11,295 nt of DNA. Source: an uncultured Pseudomonadota bacterium (GTDB lineage: Bacteria; Bdellovibrionota_B; Oligoflexia; Oligoflexales; Bog-1112). Numbering within the stretch: the stretch's first letter is position 1; the number at the start of each line of letters is the position of its first letter. This document shows, piece after piece, positions 6,760 through 11,295 of the stretch. Below the pieces are notes generated by a model. The model was not told the DNA's origin. It worked only from the letters and a program-made list of their open reading frames with translations, and did no database searches. Made by a program: the position numbers and the translations under genes. Where the stretch lies: contig CALBMD010000293.1 of NCBI GenBank assembly GCA_937896265.1, positions 1 through 11,295 on the forward strand, read 5' to 3'.

Positions 6760-7893
6760 CTAGGCCAGCTCTTTAAGCCATGAAAATAGAGGAGATAAGC
6801 GCCCTTTTGGTTTTTCCTTGTTAATCGACGCTTTGGCGATCAATAATAGACCAAGACCAGTTGCATCTTTGGCAGAAGTGAGATTTTTTTCTTCAAAAAG
6901 ATACTTAGTGTTTGCTAAAGGCGAAGTTTCTTTACAACTAATTCCCAGCGTATTTGTGAAAATAGAACTTAATCCTTTTAGTAGGGAACCACCTCCTGTG
7001 AGGTAGACACCGCTCTTTAAGAAATGCTTATAGGGGGTGATTTCATCTTTTGCCATTATGGCTAACTCTCTTGCTCTGGCGCCCAAAATTTGCTCGCCAA
7101 AGCTTACATTTGCAGCGCAACTCAAATTGAGGCTTTGCTTTTGGCGTTCAGCTAGCTCGAAATCTAGTTCAAGACCAATAGCTAAGTCGTTGGTAAAAAG
7201 ATTGCCGCCGATGTTGAGAGTGAAGATTTTATGAGGATTACCGTCGATAAAGATGATGCCATCTGTAGTTCCTCCACCGATGTCAAGAAGGCAGCACCCA
7301 TCGTTTTTGGCTTCTTCGCTGAGGCAAGAGTAAGCAGAAGCATGCGCTTCGGTGGCAAATCCAAGCACCTTTAGCCCATTTTGATTACAAAGCGCCAAAA
7401 GATCTTTGAGATAGTTTTTATCGGCAAAAATAGCAAAATAGCTAGCTTTAAGCTCGCTTGCCCGAAAATCTATTGGATTTTTAATCCACTCTCTGTTGTC
7501 AATTTGAAATTTAGTTGCCACTAATTCAATAAGAGCTTTATTCTCTTTGGTCAGACAAGAGCGCATTTTTTTATCAATGGCGCTTAAATGACGGTGATTA
7601 ATTTTATCACCTAGAGTCAAGAGGCTTTGGCTAGTTAATTTTGCCTCTAAGTGTGTGCCAGATACGCCTAAAAAGACTGCTTCGATAGGATGGCCAAACT
7701 CATCTTCAGCTATATCGATTAAATTAGCAACTGCCTGCAAAGCTAATTTAAAATCATAGAGCATGCCGCGTCGCATACCCTGAGCAGCAACAGATATTTT
7801 TTTATAACCTCTACAATCCAGGTCCATAAAGCTCAGTGTAAATTTTGTTGTCCCTAAATCTAGACTGTGGACAAAAGAGCTTTTTTTAAACAC
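6760..7893 (-). CDS. ftsA: Cell division protein FtsA (actin-like membrane anchor of FtsZ)
   Basis: FtsA is an actin-family ATPase that tethers FtsZ to the membrane and recruits later divisome proteins. From the GTG at 7893 the product has 377 residues (E. coli 420). Phosphate-1 is SLDLGTTKF (10-18), phosphate-2 is DIGGGTTD (204-211), and the adenosine motif is LTGGGSLLKG (298-307). The last residues, LSPLFSWLKELA, form an amphipathic helix typical of the FtsA membrane-targeting sequence. An ATG at 7941 is in frame and gives 393 residues, but it has no ribosome-binding site and would overlap ftsQ by 56 bases. The GTG has AGGA 5 bases upstream, overlaps ftsQ by only 8 bases and leaves the usual short lead before DLGT. 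ftsZ follows after 89 bases. Confidence 0.95.
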   Translation of the reverse strand: MFKKSSFVHSLDLGTTKFTLSFMDLDCRGYKKISVAAQGMRRGMLYDFKLALQAVANLIDIAEDEFGHPIEAVFLGVSGTHLEAKLTSQSLLTLGDKINHRHLSAIDKKMRSCLTKENKALIELVATKFQIDNREWIKNPIDFRASELKASYFAIFADKNYLKDLLALCNQNGLKVLGFATEAHASAYSCLSEEAKNDGCCLLDIGGGTTDGIIFIDGNPHKIFTLNIGGNLFTNDLAIGLELDFELAERQKQSLNLSCAANVSFGEQILGARARELAIMAKDEITPYKHFLKSGVYLTGGGSLLKGLSSIFTNTLGISCKETSPLANTKYLFEEKNLTSAKDATGLGLLLIAKASINKEKPKGRLSPLFSWLKELA

Positions 7894-8749
7894 GGGGGTC
7901 CTTTTCGTTCGGTTTTTTCGATAAAAAAGCTTTACCCTCATAATCTAAATCAATAGCATCGATTGATGAATCTGGCTTATTCAATATAAATTTTAGTCTT
8001 TTTATCTTAGTAGCAAAAGGCGCACGACCGAAATTGACAGCGATAGAATTCTTAAGCAGGGCATTAAAGCCAGTGTTAGGATCAAAATGAATATTTGGAA
8101 CAAGGTAATTTTCGCGGGTTAGGAGATCTAAAAGCCGTAGAGCCTCTTCGATAACGATCTCTTTACCTTCCTCCGGTACTAAACGATTTTCCTCTGCAAA
8201 GAAAAAAAATGCATCTGTTGTATCAAATAGGCCATCAAGGACAGGAAGGTTGGCTGTGCTTTCGGCTTGGCCATAGATAGTGCCATCGCTTGCTATATAG
8301 CGAAGCTGGTCAGCTTGAATTTTTAAAACTTTATCTCGATTTTTTGTGACTATTTTGATTAAACCATCTCTATTTGGTATTTGAATAAATTGCAAAGAGG
8401 AAAGCTCAGAGCCAGCGAAAAAAGCTAGGCCAATTTCTTTTACCTCTTTTAGGCTTTTTTTAGCGTTAAAAGAGAAGAAGCTGATAAAGTTCTCCCTTTC
8501 TTTTTCGGTAAGAGCATGATCTAAAGAAGAAAAATCAAATTTGGAAAAATTCCAAGACCATAAACTAGTAAAAAATGGTTGGAAAACTTGGTCAGTAAAA
8601 TAAACTCTGCTTTTGCCAAAAAGAGCAAAACAAAGGGCGATAGCGAGCGCTAACCATAGTTTTTTGTTTACACGAAGGCGCCGCTTTTTCTGCACTCTTT
8701 GGTTGTTTAAGAGTGAAGATGATTCTGATCTTGCGAAAGAAAATGGCAT
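7886..8749 (-). CDS. ftsQ: Cell division protein FtsQ/DivIB-like, divergent
   Basis: FtsQ is a single-pass inner-membrane protein whose periplasmic POTRA and beta domains link early and late divisome proteins. The 287-residue product has a basic cytoplasmic N-terminus (KKRRLRVNKK, 21-30), one membrane helix (about 31-45, LWLALAIALCFALFG) and a large extracytoplasmic part. The POTRA region is hard to recognise. The later pattern LRYIASDGTIYG, LPVLDG and a closing IDAIDLDYEGKAFLSKK fits the FtsQ beta domain. The call rests mainly on topology, this pattern and the place between murC and ftsA. The ATG overlaps the murC stop by one base (TAATG). AAGG (8763-8760) lies in a small hairpin, ACCAA/TTGGT (8766-8753), so initiation may depend on ribosomes finishing murC. 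Confidence 0.83.
   Translation of the reverse strand: MPFSFARSESSSLLNNQRVQKKRRLRVNKKLWLALAIALCFALFGKSRVYFTDQVFQPFFTSLWSWNFSKFDFSSLDHALTEKERENFISFFSFNAKKSLKEVKEIGLAFFAGSELSSLQFIQIPNRDGLIKIVTKNRDKVLKIQADQLRYIASDGTIYGQAESTANLPVLDGLFDTTDAFFFFAEENRLVPEEGKEIVIEEALRLLDLLTRENYLVPNIHFDPNTGFNALLKNSIAVNFGRAPFATKIKRLKFILNKPDSSIDAIDLDYEGKAFLSKKPNEKDPRV
7899..7905 (-). promoter_or_regulatory. Ribosome-binding site that sets the ftsA GTG start
   Basis: AAAAGGA on the - strand (7905-7899) is followed by five C residues and then GTG (7893-7891). It lies inside the last codons of ftsQ. No comparable site precedes the ATG at 7941, so this site decides between the two starts. Confidence 0.75.
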
Positions 8750-10131
8750 TAAACCAAAGCCTTGGTAAGTTCCGTGCTTATTGTAGCAATATCCCCTGCT
8801 CCAATAGTAAGGATAACAGGATTTTTAGTGAGAGTCTTCTTTAGCATGAGCAAGAGATCTTGAAAGCTTTCGATAAAGAAGCTATTTGTTTTAGAATTTC
8901 TTTTTATATCAAAGGCTAATTTTTGGCTTGTATACATTGGATTTAGTGGCTCTGAGGCGGCGTAAATTGGTAATACATAAACCTCATCAGCCAAACCAAA
9001 GCTATGGGTGAATTCTTGGTATAAAGTAGAAACACGAGAATAACGGTGTGGTTCAAAGACAACCAATAAAGGGCTGTCAGTGTAGGCTTCTTTAACAGCT
9101 TTAATGCTTGCAGCAATTTTGCCAGGGTTGTGCGCATAGTCATCTATGAGCGTTAATTTAGGGGTTTTAATTTTTACTTCTAGCCGCCTTGCAACGCCAG
9201 GAAAGGTGCTTAAAAAGTCAGAGGCCTCTTGCCAACAGATCCCAGTAGCATGGCAAGCAGCCAGCGCTGCAAGCGCGTTTAAGACGTTATGTTTGCCTAA
9301 AGCGGCCAGACGAACATTTGCTTTTTGACCAAAGGCTTTAACTACAAATAGCATTTCATGCTGATCAATAGAAATCTCACTTGCTTGAAAATCATTTTTT
9401 TGACTAAAACCGAAGGAAAGGCACGGGCTTGCTGTTCGCTGCCTTATTTTTGTAAGCCTTGTATCGTCACCATTTAAGACGCACATTTGGGATGTAGAGT
9501 TGGCATGGAGTAAAAAAGCTTGTTCAAGACCTTCAAGATTTTTATAAAAATCTAAATGATCTTTATCGATGTTAGTCATAACTGCTATTTGGGGTAGGTA
9601 TTTTAAAAAGCTACCATCAGATTCATCAGCTTCAGCAACAAAATATGTGCCTTTACCGTGGCAAAAAGGCAGGTTTATGCCCAGTAAGTTAGCCCCTAAG
9701 ACGGCAGAAGGAGAGAGATCTAACTTTTCTAAAAGATAGGTAATCATAGCTGATGTTGTTGTTTTGCCGTGTGAACCGGCTACGGTAATTGCTGTTTTAG
9801 CTTTTTTTAAGAAAACATTTAAAAGATCAGAGCGATGCAAAAAAGCTAAACCTTTGCTTTTGGCAGCTAGTGCTTCAGGGTTTAAGTCGTGCGAAATAGC
9901 TGTTGAATAAATAATAGCATCAACGTCTTGTAGATGATCTTGGCTGTGACCTATGAAGCACTTGATTTGTTTTTTGGCTAACAACCCTTGGTGGTATGAA
10001 CCTGCAAGGTCGCAGCCGGAAACGCGATAGCCAAGTTCATGCGCCATCATAGCTAAAGGAGCCATTCCAGAGCCGTTTAAACCAATAAAGTGGAGATGAT
10101 TGCCATCATTGATGGATAGATTCGAGTTCAT
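8749..10131 (-). CDS. murC: UDP-N-acetylmuramate--L-alanine ligase
   Basis: MurC adds L-Ala to UDP-MurNAc with ATP, the first peptide step of cytoplasmic peptidoglycan precursor synthesis. The 460-residue product has all three Mur-ligase domains. These show the UDP-binding loop HFIGLNGSGMAPLA (14-27), the ATP loop AGSHGKTTT (118-126) with Lys123, EADESDGS (167-174), NIDKDHLDFY (187-196), GVARRLE (312-318), DDYAHNPGKI (330-339) and VFEPHRYSR (358-366). The UDP loop is usually GIGGxGM and the late motif usually DDYxHHP, so two spots differ from the common form. Mpl (recycling ligase) is an alternative, but length, motifs and dcw position favour MurC. It overlaps ftsW by 26 bases; a ribosome-binding site is weak (AGGA 13 bases upstream). 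Confidence 0.94.
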   Translation of the reverse strand: MNSNLSINDGNHLHFIGLNGSGMAPLAMMAHELGYRVSGCDLAGSYHQGLLAKKQIKCFIGHSQDHLQDVDAIIYSTAISHDLNPEALAAKSKGLAFLHRSDLLNVFLKKAKTAITVAGSHGKTTTSAMITYLLEKLDLSPSAVLGANLLGINLPFCHGKGTYFVAEADESDGSFLKYLPQIAVMTNIDKDHLDFYKNLEGLEQAFLLHANSTSQMCVLNGDDTRLTKIRQRTASPCLSFGFSQKNDFQASEISIDQHEMLFVVKAFGQKANVRLAALGKHNVLNALAALAACHATGICWQEASDFLSTFPGVARRLEVKIKTPKLTLIDDYAHNPGKIAASIKAVKEAYTDSPLLVVFEPHRYSRVSTLYQEFTHSFGLADEVYVLPIYAASEPLNPMYTSQKLAFDIKRNSKTNSFFIESFQDLLLMLKKTLTKNPVILTIGAGDIATISTELTKALV

Positions 10132-11236
10132 TTTTTTGAATTGATCCTATACCCAATCGGGCGAGAATTGCCATAGCGAAGAAAAACGTCAGAAGGGAAC
10201 TAACACCTGAAGAGATAAATGGCAAGGTGATTCCCTTGGTGGGTAAGGCCCCCGTCACGACACCTATATTGAAAAAAGCTTGGATTGTGATGAGGCAGGT
10301 AAGGCCTGCTGCCAGTAGGTAGCGAAATTTGGTTTTTTGCTGTAGGGTTATAAGGATGCCAATTTGAAAAATCAGAAAGAATAATAAAAGCACTAAACTC
10401 GTACCTAAAAGACCAAGTTCTTCACCAATGACAGCCAAGATAAAATCAGTATGAGCTTCTGGTAGAAAGAAAAGTTTTTGTCGCGACTCGCCAAAACCAA
10501 CGCCTAAAAGGCCGCCATTTTGAAAGGCTAAGTAGCTTTGCACAATTTGAAACCCACTATTTTGAAAATCCAAAAAAGGATCAAGATAGCTAAATAGCCG
10601 TTTAACTCGGTAGGGAGCTGAGATCAAGATAGCTAAACCCCCGATACCCGCTACAGAACAGAGCTGTAGCATGGGTTTTAAACCAATCCCTGCCAAAAAA
10701 AGCATTGTAAAAGTTAAAAGAGTCAATAAAAAGGCAGTACCAAAATCCGGTTGTTTCATTAAAAGACAAGCAAAGAGCCCTAAAACAATAAAATTTGAAT
10801 AAATATCAAACCCTAAGCGAGAGAGGTTGATTTTTGTTCGAGAAAGGTTTTTTGCCAAAAAAAATACTAAAGCTACTTTCGCTAATTCGCTGGCTTGAAT
10901 GCTAATCCCAAAAAGCTTTAACCAACGGCTAGCCCCTCCGGCTTGGAGTGATAATTTTGTTGATGCGGTAAGCAGAAGCAGTAGCAAAGTGACAAGCACA
11001 AGTGGCAGTACCATTCTTTCAATCAGATGATTTGGTAAGGAAAGCATGGCAATTAAAATAAATATGCCCAAAATCGCAGCCAAGAACTGTTTTTTTAAGT
11101 AGTAGCTAGGGTCGTTGAAAAGCTCAAGACCTTTAAGCGGAGCTGCTGCCATAATACTTAGCATCCCAAGGACCACAAGGATAAGAGCGCAAGCTAAGAG
11201 ATAATAACCGAGAGTGTTTTTCGTTCTTAAGTCCAT
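10106..11236 (-). CDS. ftsW: Septal peptidoglycan glycosyltransferase FtsW (SEDS family)
   Basis: FtsW is a polytopic SEDS protein that polymerises lipid II at the septum with its class-B PBP partner. The 376-residue product is strongly hydrophobic, consistent with about ten membrane helices. It carries GGASRWL (100-106), IQASELAK (113-120), KQPDFGTA (161-168) and PEAHTDFILAVIGEELG (259-275). Asp264 sits at the position of the catalytic Asp of SEDS enzymes. The late signature LPTKGITLPFISSGVSSLL (331-349) differs from the usual ISYGGSS by Ser for Tyr and Val for Gly. RodA is the paralogue, but the dcw location favours FtsW. The ATG is 4 bases after the stop of the upstream gene and has no visible ribosome-binding site, suggesting coupling. 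No murG lies between it and murC. Confidence 0.94.
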   Translation of the reverse strand: MDLRTKNTLGYYLLACALILVVLGMLSIMAAAPLKGLELFNDPSYYLKKQFLAAILGIFILIAMLSLPNHLIERMVLPLVLVTLLLLLLTASTKLSLQAGGASRWLKLFGISIQASELAKVALVFFLAKNLSRTKINLSRLGFDIYSNFIVLGLFACLLMKQPDFGTAFLLTLLTFTMLFLAGIGLKPMLQLCSVAGIGGLAILISAPYRVKRLFSYLDPFLDFQNSGFQIVQSYLAFQNGGLLGVGFGESRQKLFFLPEAHTDFILAVIGEELGLLGTSLVLLLFFLIFQIGILITLQQKTKFRYLLAAGLTCLITIQAFFNIGVVTGALPTKGITLPFISSGVSSLLTFFFAMAILARLGIGSIQKNELESIHQ

Positions 11237-11240
11237 AAGA

Positions 11241-11295
11241 CTATTTTAGATTGTTTTTGGTAAAAGAAGCCACCATGGTGGCAAAAAAATCTCCT
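11241..11295 (-). CDS. murD: Probable MurD C-terminus (UDP-MurNAc-L-Ala--D-Glu ligase), partial
   Basis: On the - strand a frame open from the window edge ends at TAG (11243-11241), 4 bases before the ftsW ATG. Its 17 residues, GDFFATMVASFTKNNLK, resemble the end of MurD proteins, which often close with RGDxFxxLV. murD directly before ftsW is also the usual dcw order. The fragment is short, so the call rests on this weak similarity and on context; the rest lies outside the window. Confidence 0.55.
   Translation of the reverse strand, partial: GDFFATMVASFTKNNLK

Noticed and set aside
11269..11282. Perfect 14-base palindrome GCCACCATGGTGGC with flanking A/T runs, resembling a terminator and also a Kozak sequence
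   Set aside because: It lies in the open frame of the probable murD tail (Ala-Thr-Met-Val-Ala), 31 bases before the ftsW start codon on the transcribed strand, where a terminator would cut ftsW off. A Kozak signal has no meaning in bacteria. Chance palindrome is more likely.
21..11295. Search for CRISPR repeats, insertion sequences, tRNA or rRNA genes, defence genes or an undescribed system
   Set aside because: No direct repeat arrays, transposase motifs, structural RNA signatures or foreign composition were seen; nearly every base belongs to a recognisable housekeeping or glycan gene.

Overview
The window is a bacterial chromosomal contig with no mobile, phage or RNA genes that I can see. 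Two housekeeping clusters meet tail to tail. On the + strand lies the 3' end of an F1Fo ATP synthase operon, in the order atpA (C-terminal part only), atpG, atpD, atpC. It is followed closely by a GT4-type glycosyltransferase and an extended SDR (epimerase/dehydratase-like) protein. On the - strand lies the distal part of a division and cell wall (dcw) cluster, in the order murD tail, ftsW, murC, ftsQ, ftsA, ftsZ. The two groups converge across a 13-base gap (5173-5185). Nearly every base is coding, and no stretch over 300 bases lacks a gene.

The organism is a low-to-moderate GC bacterium with a divisome of the FtsQ/FtsA/FtsZ/FtsW kind, most likely Gram-negative. The FtsZ GTPase domain reads to me like those of the old Deltaproteobacteria or Bdellovibrionota, but this is an impression from memory, not a phylogeny. 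The first 20 bases are an Illumina TruSeq adapter end, not genomic sequence, so the left edge is an assembly artefact.

Layout: 1-20 adapter; 21-3085 ATP synthase alpha (partial), gamma, beta and epsilon; 3089-5172 two probable surface-glycan genes, the first only 3 bases behind atpC; 5186-6670 ftsZ, with its own promoter in the 89-base ftsA-ftsZ gap; 6760-11236 ftsA, ftsQ, murC and ftsW, each overlapping the next; 11241-11295 the probable murD tail.

The - strand genes work together. MurD and MurC make peptidoglycan precursors, FtsW polymerises septal glycan, FtsQ is a divisome scaffold, and FtsA anchors FtsZ to the membrane. The most informative non-coding signals are a sigma-70-type promoter with both hexamers at consensus in front of ftsZ, and a Rho-independent terminator for ftsZ placed inside the 3' coding end of the convergent SDR gene. 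The cluster also lacks murG, murB and ddl at their usual places. I found no clear novel system; the oddities are in cluster architecture, regulation and a few altered motifs.
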